A stretch of DNA of 64,000 nt from Luteolibacter flavescens (lineage in GTDB: Bacteria; Verrucomicrobiota; Verrucomicrobiia; Verrucomicrobiales; Akkermansiaceae): positions 162,223 through 226,222 of the forward strand of contig NZ_JAPDDS010000010.1 of NCBI RefSeq assembly GCF_025950085.1. The letters run 5' to 3'. A program made the position numbers and the translations under genes. The notes beneath the pieces were generated by a model, which saw only the letters and a list, made by a program, of their open reading frames with translations, was not told where the DNA came from and made no database searches. The stretch's first letter is position 1. Each line of letters starts with the position of its first letter. This document shows positions 17,261 to 25,446 of this stretch, piece by piece.

Positions 17261-19771
17261 TCAGGTCGGGGTTTTCGGGAGCCGGCAGATGATGACGATA
17301 CAAGTGCCGCGGCTCGGTGACGAGTCAATCGCGTAGCTGCCGCCGATTTCACGGATGCGTGCCGGCGTATTGCCGAGGCCGCGACCTCCCCTATCCGCCT
17401 TCGGATCGAAGCCGCAGCCGGTGTCGCGGATGGTGATCGTGATCCTGTCGTCGTCGCACTCCATCGACAGGAAGACCTCGCAGGCACCGGCATGCTGGAG
17501 GACATTGTGAAGCGACTCCTTCACCGCGAGCGAAAGATGATGCCGGAACTCCGCACCCAGCGGCCGGGCAGGCAAAGTGGACGGGATTTCCAGCCGACAG
17601 CGCACCGGGGAATCCCGGAACATCTCCTCCGCGAGCCTCGTCAGATGGGAGGCCAGATGATCGAGCGTGTCGTGCGCGGGATCGACCGCCCAGACCAGAT
17701 CGTCCAGCGCCACCACCATCTCACGCGCGGCATCGGTCATCTTGTCGAGATGGCGGTGCGCCTTCGCGGGATCGATGTCGATGTCCCGCCTGGCGAGGGC
17801 TGCGGTCATGTTCAGTACGGTGACCCTAGTACCCAGGTCGTCGTGGAGATCCCGGGCGATGCGGATGCGATCGCGCTCGAGGGCATTCTGGGAGCGCAGC
17901 AGCTCGACGCGACGCTTTGCCATCAGGCGCAGCCGCGCGACAACGCCTGCCGCCACCAGTGCAACCAGCCCCGCCGCAAGCACCGGCCCGAACCACGAGC
18001 GTCGCCAGAAGGGCGGCTCGATCACGATGGGCAGCGAGATGCCGTCGCCAAGCGGATCATTCTCCCCCGCCAACCCGACAACGCGGAAAGTGTAGTTTCC
18101 CGGCGGGACATTCACATAGGTCGCGCGATGGAGACTGCCGCTGCTCACATTGTAGGCCTCCTGCCATGAGAGCACGAAGACGCCGCCCGCACCGGGGGAA
18201 ATCGGCTGCACCGAGGACCATTCGCCATGCCGCTGCTGGTCGCCATCCACAAGGGCGAGCGATCCCGCCCCGGACCTGAAGACCACGCGCGCGATGGCCG
18301 GGTCGCTGCCATCGCGGTGCCAGCCCACCGGCACGCCCGCGGCCCGTGCGGTGGTCTCATTCAGCTCCACGCTGCCATTCTTCCACAGCGACGTATCCGG
18401 CTCCCCGGGCAAGGTCAGTGCGAGACGGTCCAGCGTCACGAAGCCGGTGGTATCCGGCGATCCGGAATTGAGCGACAGCCGCAGCGATACCGCATCCTCC
18501 GGGATATAGACCGGCTCGACGCGGCGGATCATGGCTGAGTCCTCCAGCGTGGTTTCCCAGCCATCGCTGGTGCCGATGAATGGAAAGCGGCTCTGCGAGA
18601 TCACGCGACCGTCCTTGTCGAGCGCTTGGCATACGAGGCCCATCCCGCGCTCGGTCTCTTGCCAACGGTCGTCGATGCCTTCGAGCTGGCAGCGCAGCTT
18701 GATCGCTCCGCCGGGATTGTCCGGGCCAAAGCCGAAGTCGAAGTCGAGACGGTGCAGCCCCGGAGGAAGGACCAGCGCACCACCATTGGCCGCGGGAAAC
18801 ATCTCGGGCGAGGAATCGACCAGCACCTCCTCCAGGCGCAACCGGGAGTCGGGACGATGTGCCTCGTCGCTGCGATGCTCGACCACCAGCTCCGGGCTGA
18901 TGCGGCTGGATGGATCGACGAAAAAGAAGTCGCTGGGATGCCGCGCCACGCCGCTGATGCGGACTTCATCGATCAAGCCGGGGAATGGTTCGGCCTCCGC
19001 ATTGCCATCGAAGGCACGGGCCTCGTTCCCGATCGCGAAGTCTCCGGTGCCGCCCGAGAAGCCCGTGGACAAGGTGCCGCTGCCGATGCGGTTCGCTTCT
19101 GTTAGATCCGGGCCCAGCTTCGTCCAGTAGAGCTTCAGGTTGTTCGGCACGCCTTCATTGCCATCGTAGGAAACGGCGGCGTGGAACCAATGCGTCGTAT
19201 CGATCGCATGCGGGCCGCTGGTTGGGATGGTGGCAAGCGCCAAGCCCCCCGCCCCGCCGTGTGGCAGTGGGATGAAGGACAGGAAGCCTTCCTTCTCGAT
19301 GCGGAAGTTGAAGCTGCGGTCGTCGCCATCCCCGTCCATCGAGATCAGCCCGCAGGCCACGACGCCCGCCTCGTGGGGCAGGATGTCGAACCTCACGATG
19401 GCCTCGTAGGTGAAGGCACCGTCCGGCCCGAAGTAGCGGAAGTCCTCGGGAGCATTGTCCCGCGGACCGCTGTCGATGTGAGGTCGCGCGAGCAGGATCG
19501 CGCCACGGAGATCCGGAGCACCGGGCTCTCCGCCAGCATTCGCATGGAAGGACATGGCCTTGCCGAGTCCCGGCAGCGATGAGTGTGCGGCAGAGGCTCC
19601 GTTCAGCAGGCCCTCCATCGGATGCGGGTAGGCACCGGCATCCGCGAAGGGCGCGCCGTCCTCATCGAATTGCCACAGGTGCAGCGTGTGGGCGTCCGGC
19701 ACATTCGGCGAAAACTCCTGAGCCACACCGGGCAATGCCAGGCAAAGCGAAAGTAGCGCGCGGAGGATCAC
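17261..19771 (-). CDS. Secreted-domain sensor histidine kinase (LamG + Y_Y_Y + HisKA_3/HATPase)
   Basis: 836 residues. A signal peptide (1-17) leads into a LamG/concanavalin-like domain from about 25 to 270 ('LHLWQFDEDGAPF', 'GLIDEVRISGVARHPSDF'). A beta-rich region then ends in a Y_Y_Y-type strand set ('PPGNYTFRVVGLAGENDP'). One membrane helix lies at about 590-612. The HisKA_3 His is near 643 ('IARDLHDDLG'). The ATPase has its N-box at 'VKESLHNVLQHAG' and G-boxes at 'DTGCGFDP' and 'GGRGLGN'. It resembles two-component sensors of polysaccharide loci, but a LamG sensor replaces the usual beta-propeller repeats. The GH78 gene lies 71 nt upstream on the same strand, so the ligand may be a rhamnose-containing glycan (inference). 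Confidence 0.88.
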   Translation of the reverse strand: MILRALLSLCLALPGVAQEFSPNVPDAHTLHLWQFDEDGAPFADAGAYPHPMEGLLNGASAAHSSLPGLGKAMSFHANAGGEPGAPDLRGAILLARPHIDSGPRDNAPEDFRYFGPDGAFTYEAIVRFDILPHEAGVVACGLISMDGDGDDRSFNFRIEKEGFLSFIPLPHGGAGGLALATIPTSGPHAIDTTHWFHAAVSYDGNEGVPNNLKLYWTKLGPDLTEANRIGSGTLSTGFSGGTGDFAIGNEARAFDGNAEAEPFPGLIDEVRISGVARHPSDFFFVDPSSRISPELVVEHRSDEAHRPDSRLRLEEVLVDSSPEMFPAANGGALVLPPGLHRLDFDFGFGPDNPGGAIKLRCQLEGIDDRWQETERGMGLVCQALDKDGRVISQSRFPFIGTSDGWETTLEDSAMIRRVEPVYIPEDAVSLRLSLNSGSPDTTGFVTLDRLALTLPGEPDTSLWKNGSVELNETTARAAGVPVGWHRDGSDPAIARVVFRSGAGSLALVDGDQQRHGEWSSVQPISPGAGGVFVLSWQEAYNVSSGSLHRATYVNVPPGNYTFRVVGLAGENDPLGDGISLPIVIEPPFWRRSWFGPVLAAGLVALVAAGVVARLRLMAKRRVELLRSQNALERDRIRIARDLHDDLGTRVTVLNMTAALARRDIDIDPAKAHRHLDKMTDAAREMVVALDDLVWAVDPAHDTLDHLASHLTRLAEEMFRDSPVRCRLEIPSTLPARPLGAEFRHHLSLAVKESLHNVLQHAGACEVFLSMECDDDRITITIRDTGCGFDPKADRGGRGLGNTPARIREIGGSYAIDSSPSRGTCIVIICRLPKTPT

Positions 19772-19842
19772 GAGGCAGGTCTATCATGGCAGCCGCGCCA
19801 TTGCGAGCGCTCGCCATGAGTCATCCGGACAATTCCGAGGCA

Positions 19843-21630
19843 TCACTTCTTCAATGATATCTCCCAACTCCCCGGGCCGATGCCCAGCACCGTCCGGCCT
19901 CGCTCCTTGCGGAGCACGCGCGTCGGTGCGGTCTTGCCCGCCGAGGTGAGCGCCGCCTCGCCAGGATGAGGGAGATGAAACTCCGCCGCCGTGCCAGCGG
20001 GCACGACCAGCTTCGCCGACCACGCCGACGCATCCTTTCCCTTCAGCTCCAGAATGACCGGCCCCTTCGGAGTTGGCAGCTTCAGCTTCGCCTCCTCCAG
20101 CCCGCCCGTCTGCGGTCGCACGCGGAAGCGCTTGAAGCCGGGCTCCAGCGGCTCGATTCCCATTAGACCGCGCGGGATCAGATTTGATGGCGCGGCACCC
20201 CACGCGTGGTTCCAGTCGAGATTCGGCTTCAGCGAAGGGTCCCACGCCTCAAGCGTCATGGTCGATCCCACCTTCTCGCTCATGTTCCGCCACGAGCGCA
20301 TGTCGCTCGATGTCAGCAGCGCCAGTGCGAAGTCCCCCTCGCCTGCTTCGTAGAGCCCCTCCAGCAGGAATTGCGCTCCATAGACGCTGCACGTCATCCC
20401 TTTCAGCTTCAGGAAGGCGGCCACGGATGCGACGCGATCCTCCGGCACCAGCCCGAGTGCCAGCGGGAAGAAATTCGCATGCGCGGAGGCGTGGCTACTA
20501 CGGTTGCCGGACTTCGGATCGAGCCCGTCGATGTAGCAACCCTGGCCCTCATCCCAGAGCTTCTCGTTCACCGCCAGGTGCGTCGCCTTCGCCATCGCTG
20601 CGAATTCCCTCGCATCGGCATCCTTGCCGAGGTGCGTCGCGATTTTCTCAAGCAGCACCAGCGAACGATAGTGGAAGGCGGTGACCACGATCTTCACCGT
20701 CGGCGACATGTCATAGCCATCGCGCTCGCCCGCGGGCCAATCGACGATGTCGGTGATCTCACCCTGATTCCACCCCTCGAACAATCCGTCGGCAGTCCGG
20801 CGCTCGATCATCGCGCGGCCCTTCAGCGTCTCATAGTGCTTCCGCAGCGAGCGATCGTCGCCGGACCAGAGGAAGTCGTGCCACGCGAGGATCACCGACT
20901 GCAGCCGCCACTCGGTGGGCCACGTCGGCTTCTCCAGCAGATACTCGTGGGTCAGGCGCGCGGTGTCGTAGCGGGCATCGAGGCAGTAGTGGCCGAGCTG
21001 GTTGATCAGCACGTCCGCCTCGTAGGGCTTCCGCTCGCGGTCGCCATCCACATACAGGCCCATGAAGGTGGTGGCCTTGATGCTGTGCTTGCACAGGTCC
21101 CACACGGCATCGAGCTGCGGGCTGGAGGACTGGAATGCGGACGCCTTTTCATCGAAGGGCACGGCCCACGAGACTCGCTTGATCTGGTCGGCGGAGAACG
21201 ATGGCGGAGCGCCTTCGATCTCCACGTAACGGAATGGCATCATCTCCGGCGCCCCTTTTGGCAAGCTGAGCCAGCCTTCCTTCATCCAGCCCGGAGGCTT
21301 CCAGGAAAGCTCGGGCTGCACCGCCGTGCGCGCCTTCAAAACAACGTCGCCACCTTGATATCGCACCGTGCCGGATGGCTTCCGATTCAGCGTGGATGGC
21401 CCGGCCAACGCCTCGCCCATGTGGACCGAGATTTTCGTGCCCGCCCTGGCATCCGGCGAAGTGATCTCCACCGTGCCAAAGGTCGCCTTGCCGAAGTCGA
21501 TGAACCAACGCCCGTCGGCCTGCTTCTCCGCCTTCACCGGCTCGTCCCTCGTCGCCACCACCGGGCTGCGCTCCTGAGCCGTGAGGCAGGTGCAGGAGAT
21601 CGTAAGGACAATGGCGAGGGGACGAAGCAT
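19843..21630 (-). CDS. Secreted GH78-like alpha-L-rhamnosidase
   Basis: 595 residues with a signal peptide ('LAIVLTISCTCLTAQE'). An N-terminal beta-sandwich includes 'WFIDFGKATFGTVEI', the segment that precedes GH78 catalytic domains. An (alpha/alpha)6 barrel starts near residue 165 and contains 'LYVDGDRERKPYEAD', the region that carries the general acid in GH78. Further barrel motifs are 'WPTEWRLQSVILAWHDFLW' and 'HAWGAAPSNLIPRGLMG'. The C-terminal beta domain has the usual 'GFKRFRVRPQTGG'. It would release L-rhamnose from pectin-like or bacterial glycans in the periplasm or outside. It lies upstream of the sensor kinase in the same direction and may share its transcript. Confidence 0.83.
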   Translation of the reverse strand: MLRPLAIVLTISCTCLTAQERSPVVATRDEPVKAEKQADGRWFIDFGKATFGTVEITSPDARAGTKISVHMGEALAGPSTLNRKPSGTVRYQGGDVVLKARTAVQPELSWKPPGWMKEGWLSLPKGAPEMMPFRYVEIEGAPPSFSADQIKRVSWAVPFDEKASAFQSSSPQLDAVWDLCKHSIKATTFMGLYVDGDRERKPYEADVLINQLGHYCLDARYDTARLTHEYLLEKPTWPTEWRLQSVILAWHDFLWSGDDRSLRKHYETLKGRAMIERRTADGLFEGWNQGEITDIVDWPAGERDGYDMSPTVKIVVTAFHYRSLVLLEKIATHLGKDADAREFAAMAKATHLAVNEKLWDEGQGCYIDGLDPKSGNRSSHASAHANFFPLALGLVPEDRVASVAAFLKLKGMTCSVYGAQFLLEGLYEAGEGDFALALLTSSDMRSWRNMSEKVGSTMTLEAWDPSLKPNLDWNHAWGAAPSNLIPRGLMGIEPLEPGFKRFRVRPQTGGLEEAKLKLPTPKGPVILELKGKDASAWSAKLVVPAGTAAEFHLPHPGEAALTSAGKTAPTRVLRKERGRTVLGIGPGSWEISLKK

Positions 21631-21853
21631 GACGGGACTGGGAAGGGACGCTTAGAAATACAACTGCCACGAGCCGGGAAATTGCATGTATTTCGCCAAT
21701 CCTGTCAGCCACGCTTGGCCGAGTCTGCCCCGAATCGCCCCTTCCCCAAAAATGGGGAGCAGCGGGAATCCCGCCGCGGCCGGATTTCCACCGGGCTCTA
21801 ACACTGAATAATCAAGCTTTGCCAAGCGGAGCGAAACCCTCATAGTGCGGCCC

Positions 21854-22447
21854 ATGCAATCGCGCTGGCTTCTCCTTCCCGCAGCATCCCTTTCCCTTTT
21901 CCTCGCCGCCTGCTCCAGTGGAACCGGCCCTCTGGCCAGTAACAACCCAGCGGGCACCGGCCCCTTCGACAGCCGCGGCAACTACATCGAGGCCTGGGCT
22001 GACAATCCTTCCGCCTGGCGGAAGGGCAACACCCAAGTGGCCGAGGCCCAGCCGGATCGCCCGGCCGCGACCGACATCCCGATCTCGCCGTCGATGATCG
22101 CGGTGAACGAGACGCCAAAGCCGGCGCTTTCCAACAGCTCGACCCCGGTCGTCTTCAAGAAGCCGACCCCGTCCGTGACCACCCCGAAGCCGAAGCCTTC
22201 CACCGCCGTCGCGAAGGTGACGCCGAAGGCCAAGGCCCCGACCACCGTGGCGAAGAATACCCCGAAGGCATCCGTCAAGAAGCAGGTCGTGGTGAAGCCG
22301 AAGTCCACGCGCCACACCGTGCGCTCGGGTGACAATCTCTACAACATTGCCAAGCGCTACGGCACGAGCGTCGGAGCCATCCAGAAGGCGAACGGCGTGA
22401 AGGGCGCGATGATCCGCCCGGGCCAGGCGCTGGTGATTCCCCGCTGA
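21854..22447 (+). CDS. LysM-domain lipoprotein
   Basis: 197 residues from ATG 21854; GTG 21845 is a possible earlier start. A type II signal peptide ends in the lipobox 'LAAC', so the protein is lipid-anchored. A Thr/Pro/Lys-rich linker with repeated 'TPK' steps spans about residues 85-150. The C-terminal LysM module ('HTVRSGDNLYNIAKRYGTS', 'GQALVIP') should bind peptidoglycan. A strong hairpin right after the stop could terminate its transcript. It is divergent from the GH78 gene, with 223 nt between them. Confidence 0.9.
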   Translation: MQSRWLLLPAASLSLFLAACSSGTGPLASNNPAGTGPFDSRGNYIEAWADNPSAWRKGNTQVAEAQPDRPAATDIPISPSMIAVNETPKPALSNSSTPVVFKKPTPSVTTPKPKPSTAVAKVTPKAKAPTTVAKNTPKASVKKQVVVKPKSTRHTVRSGDNLYNIAKRYGTSVGAIQKANGVKGAMIRPGQALVIPR

Positions 22448-23509
22448 TCAGGCGGTGGCAATGTGGCCCGCTTTCACGGCAAAGCGGGCCATTTCCCCCA
22501 AGGCTGCCGATTCATCCAGCCACCCGAGGTGCGTGGTGGTGATCCACTTTTGCGCGGCTGCGGGTAGCACGCGCATGACGGCATTCCGGCGGCCGGGATC
22601 GAGTTCGCCGAAGACGTCGTCGATGAGATAGACCGGGAGGTTGCCACGCACGGCGGCGAGGGCTTCGCCTTGGGCGAGCTTCAGCGCAAGCGCGAGCGTG
22701 CGTTGCTGGCCCTCGCTGGCGAATTCACCGGCGGGCAGGCCATTGATGGACAGCAGCAGGTCGTCCCGATGCGGGCCGACGAAGCTCTGGCGCTGCCGCC
22801 GCTCCCGCTCGCGGGCCTGCTCCAGCGCGAGCCGCAGGTCGTGCCCGCCCGCAGGACGATATTCCAAGCCGAGCACCTCGTCCTTTCCGCTCACCTCGCG
22901 CTGCGAAATGGCGGCCCGAGGCGAAATGAGATCCACCAGCCGCGTGCGGGCCTCGACGAGCAGCGTGCCCTCGGAAATCATGACCTCCTCGTAGGAGCGG
23001 ATCTCGTCCTCACGGGGACGCGGGTCCTTCAGCAGGAGATTCTTCGCCTTCAGCGCGCGGCGGTAGCGGGCCAGTGCGGTGCGGTAGCCGGGCTCGACCT
23101 GCGAGCCGATGAAGTCGAGGTAATGCCGGCGCGTCTCCGCCGAGCCGCGGACGAGCTCCAGGTCCTCATTCCCCATCCAGACGATCAGTCCGCCATCCGC
23201 GAGGTAGCCGCCTCCGCTCTCCCGGGATTCGCCATCCACGGTGAGGTCGAATGCCCGCTGCCAGCGCACCCGGCGCTCCTGTTCCCAGGCCTCGCCGGCG
23301 ATGCCGAAGCCCCCAGCCCCGCCCATGCGGCACATTGCGGGCAGCTTCCGCGTGCGCGGCGAGTGCAGGCGGACCAGCACGCAGACAGCCTCCAGGATCG
23401 AGGTTTTTCCCTGGGCATTGTCCCCGGTGAAAAGCGCACCACCCTCCGGGATCTCCAGCGCGAGGCTGGAAAAGCAGCGGAAATCGACGGCGCGCAGCGT
23501 GCGGATCAC
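22448..23509 (-). CDS. recF: DNA replication/repair protein RecF
   Basis: 353 residues, the usual RecF length. SMC-like ATPase with Walker A 'GDNAQGKTS' near residue 30, the long coiled-coil arm region (about 130-230), a signature segment 'EFASEGQQRTLALALKLAQ' near 262, and Walker B 'PVYLIDDVFGELD' near 297. RecF helps load RecA at gaps through RecOR. It stands apart from dnaA/dnaN here, so the classical dnaA-dnaN-recF order is not kept in this stretch. It is divergent from hisS. The stop is directly adjacent to the LysM gene stop. Confidence 0.95.
   Translation of the reverse strand: MIRTLRAVDFRCFSSLALEIPEGGALFTGDNAQGKTSILEAVCVLVRLHSPRTRKLPAMCRMGGAGGFGIAGEAWEQERRVRWQRAFDLTVDGESRESGGGYLADGGLIVWMGNEDLELVRGSAETRRHYLDFIGSQVEPGYRTALARYRRALKAKNLLLKDPRPREDEIRSYEEVMISEGTLLVEARTRLVDLISPRAAISQREVSGKDEVLGLEYRPAGGHDLRLALEQARERERRQRQSFVGPHRDDLLLSINGLPAGEFASEGQQRTLALALKLAQGEALAAVRGNLPVYLIDDVFGELDPGRRNAVMRVLPAAAQKWITTTHLGWLDESAALGEMARFAVKAGHIATA
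22464..22494 (+). terminator. Putative rho-independent terminator inside the 3' end of recF
   Basis: An 11-bp perfect stem (TGGCCCGCTTT at 22464-22474, with its complement at 22481-22491), a 6-nt loop and a short TTT run. It starts 16 nt after the LysM stop. It lies within the last codons of recF on the other strand, where it encodes the 'MARFAVKAGH' end, so one sequence serves both genes. Confidence 0.55.
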
Positions 23510-23687
23510 GCCGCCCAGCTAGCCGGGGGATGGCCCCCTGCCGCAAGGGCAAAGGCGACTGTCTCCGGTGGTTCCGCGAATACCCGCTAACGACTCGACC
23601 GGCGTTTCCCGTGCCGATTTCCATCTGCCCGATGGCGGCTTCTGCCCTTGAAATGCGGGATTGCCCGTGCATCCTCGCCGCCCGTTC

Positions 23688-24983
23688 ATGGCAGGGCCTC
23701 GTTTTCAAGCACTCACCGGTTTCCGCGACTTTCTCCCGAAAGACACCGCGGCCCGCAATTATTTGTTCGAAATCTGGCGCTCCGTCGCCCGCCGCTACGG
23801 CTTCGTCGAATACGAAACGCCAATCCTGGAGGACACCGCGCTCTACCTGAAGAAGTCAGGCGGCGAACTCTCCACCCAGCTCTACCGCTTCGAGGACCAA
23901 GGTGGCCGCGACGTGACCCTGCGCCCGGAAGTAACCCCCTCCATGGCGCGCTTGGTCGCCCAACATCAACGGGACTTCCCGAAGCCGATCAAGTGGTTCG
24001 AGATCGGACAGTGCTTCCGCTACGAGCGCCCTCAAAAGGGTCGCGGTCGGGAGTTCTTCCAGTTCAACGTCGACATCGTCGGTGAGGCAGGCCCACAGGC
24101 GGATGCCGAGCTCATCTCGCTGGCGATCGATACCATGCTCACCTTCGGCTTCCAGAAGGGCGACTTCATCGTGCGAGTCTCCGACCGCCAGGCATGGGTG
24201 AACTTCGCCACACAACGCGGAGTGACCGAAAAAGGCATCACCGATTTCCTCCAGATCATCGACAAGCTGGAGCGCGAGAAGCCCGACGTCACCGCTGAGA
24301 AGCTGGGCGCGCTGGGCCTCTCGACGGACGAGGTGAATGCCTTCATCGCAAATCCGGAGAACGCCTCGGCGGCCTTCGAAACGATCCGCGAGGAACTGAC
24401 CGCCCGCGGCCTCGGTGACTATCTCTCGCTCGATCTCTCGATTGTACGAGGACTGGCGTACTACACGGGCGTCGTCTTCGAGGTCTTTGACTCGAGGAAG
24501 AGCATGCGCGCCGTCGCCGGCGGCGGTCGCTACGACACGCTGATCGAGACGATTTCCGACGGCGGCGTGGCCATGCCCGCGACCGGCTTCGCGATGGGTG
24601 ACTACGTGATCCGCAATCTCATTGAGGAGACCCCTCACACGGAGCTGCAGATGGCGGCGTGGCTTCAGCGGAATGCCGCGGCCTGCGACATCTACCTGGT
24701 GCTCGCCGATGACTCGAAGCGCTCCGCAGCCCTTGAGATTCTCAGCGACCTCCGCAATGCCGGCATCTCCTGCGACCTCCCCTTCTCCGCCGCGAAGGTG
24801 AACAAGCAATTCCAGAATGCGGAGCGCAGCGGCGCCCGCTTCGCCCTCGTCATCGGCAGCGAATTCCCCGAGCTCAAGCTGAAGAACCTGTCCTTCCGCA
24901 GCGAGGAAACCTGCCACGTCCTAGGCCTCGCCGACTGGCTCACCGAACGCCTCAAGCAACCCGACGGCCCGCTCCTTGCCTGA
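23688..24983 (+). CDS. hisS: Histidyl-tRNA synthetase
   Basis: 431 residues from ATG 23688. A TTG nine codons upstream is less likely because 'MAGPRFQALTGFRDFLP' gives the family N-terminus. This is a class II synthetase: motif 2 is 'FEIGQCFRYERPQ'. The HisRS-specific block 'DLSIVRGLAYYTGVVFEV' is followed by 'AVAGGGRYDTLI', and motif 3 is near 'MPATGFAMGDYVI'. The anticodon-binding domain occupies the last ~95 residues. It charges tRNA-His. It is followed by aspS, a common pairing, but here a 440-bp inverted-repeat-bounded segment separates them. Confidence 0.97.
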   Translation: MAGPRFQALTGFRDFLPKDTAARNYLFEIWRSVARRYGFVEYETPILEDTALYLKKSGGELSTQLYRFEDQGGRDVTLRPEVTPSMARLVAQHQRDFPKPIKWFEIGQCFRYERPQKGRGREFFQFNVDIVGEAGPQADAELISLAIDTMLTFGFQKGDFIVRVSDRQAWVNFATQRGVTEKGITDFLQIIDKLEREKPDVTAEKLGALGLSTDEVNAFIANPENASAAFETIREELTARGLGDYLSLDLSIVRGLAYYTGVVFEVFDSRKSMRAVAGGGRYDTLIETISDGGVAMPATGFAMGDYVIRNLIEETPHTELQMAAWLQRNAAACDIYLVLADDSKRSAALEILSDLRNAGISCDLPFSAAKVNKQFQNAERSGARFALVIGSEFPELKLKNLSFRSEETCHVLGLADWLTERLKQPDGPLLA

Positions 24984-24990
24984 TGAGTCA

Positions 24991-25018
24991 GGACCGGGAT
25001 GGATAGGATGGATGGGAT
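24991..25018 (+). repeat. Left arm of a perfect 28-bp inverted repeat
   Basis: The segment begins GGACCGGGATGGATAGGATG and ends GATGGGAT. It is identical to the reverse complement of 25403-25430 over all 28 bases. With one mismatch the match extends inward to 32 bases. It starts 7 nt after the hisS stop, and the first start codon of the enclosed gene (ATG 24999) lies inside it. Internally it is built of GGAT(G/A) units. Confidence 0.95.
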
Positions 25019-25388
25019 GAAGAACCTGGACGAACAAACCGCAGCGATCATCGGCATCTCCTATGAGGTGATGAACGATGTGGGCTGCGGTTTTCGCGAA
25101 AAGGCCTACGAACGAGGCATGATTCGCGAGTTCCAGCTCCAGACCATCCCTTACGATCAGCAGCGTCAGTTCCCGCTCTTCTACAAGGACACGCAGATCG
25201 ACATCCTCATCCCCGACCTCATCGTTTTCGACCAAATCATCGTGGACACGAAAACGATCAAGACGATCACCGAGCGGGAACTGGCCCAGATGCTCAGCTA
25301 TCTGAAAGCGACCAAACTACCGCTCGGTCTCATCATCAATTTCGGCAATCCAAAGGTGGAGATCGAACGAGTCCATCCCCTCCGCTGA
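24999..25388 (+). CDS. GxxExxY family protein (PD-(D/E)XK nuclease-like)
   Basis: 129 residues. Starts at ATG 24999, within the left repeat arm, or ATG 25017 giving 'MKNLDEQTAAI'. The family motif appears as 'GCGFREKAYERGMIREF'. Nuclease-fold residues are a candidate Glu in 'FREKAYE', Asp in 'LIVFDQIIVDTK' and the terminal D-x-K of that segment, where relatives usually have E-x-K. The C-terminal half 'LAQMLSYLKATKLPLGLI' is also typical. GxxExxY proteins are small, patchily distributed PDDEXK_3-type proteins of unproven function. The gene is the only one between the two repeat arms and sits between hisS and aspS, which suggests insertion. Confidence 0.87.
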   Translation: MDRMDGMKNLDEQTAAIIGISYEVMNDVGCGFREKAYERGMIREFQLQTIPYDQQRQFPLFYKDTQIDILIPDLIVFDQIIVDTKTIKTITERELAQMLSYLKATKLPLGLIINFGNPKVEIERVHPLR

Positions 25389-25402
25389 TCCGGCCTGCCT
25401 TT

Positions 25403-25430
25403 ATCCCATCCATCCTATCCATCCCGGTCC
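25403..25430 (-). repeat. Right arm of the perfect 28-bp inverted repeat
   Basis: The exact reverse complement of 24991-25018. It begins 14 nt after the GxxExxY stop and ends 16 nt before the aspS start. The arms could form a 28-bp stem in RNA or single-stranded DNA with the whole gene as the loop. No convincing target-site duplication flanks the pair; only a shared CA dinucleotide is seen (…gtCA before, CAat… after). Confidence 0.95.
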
Positions 25431-25446
25431 CAATCTTTTTCCGACC

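Larger units (their letters stand above)
24991..25430 (+). mobile_element. Candidate compact element: GxxExxY gene bounded by 28-bp inverted repeats
   Basis: A 440-bp unit made of two perfect 28-bp terminal inverted repeats and one gene that fills the interior. It occupies nearly all the space between hisS and aspS. There is no recognisable transposase, so movement, if any, would depend on the nuclease-like protein or on another enzyme. Mobility is inference; the repeats and the gene are directly visible. Confidence 0.5.

Noticed and set aside
19803..19814. 12-bp palindrome GCGAGCGCTCGC between GH78 and the kinase as a regulator site
   Set aside because: Short, GC-rich palindromes are frequent in this composition, and no second copy near a related promoter was noticed.
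20206..21801. 531-codon plus-strand open frame opposite the GH78 gene
   Set aside because: Arg/His-rich antisense shadow; the GH78 frame on the other strand has clear domain motifs and a signal peptide.
24975..25440. Target-site duplication around the GxxExxY element
   Set aside because: Only a CA dinucleotide is shared at the outer edges, which is not above chance.
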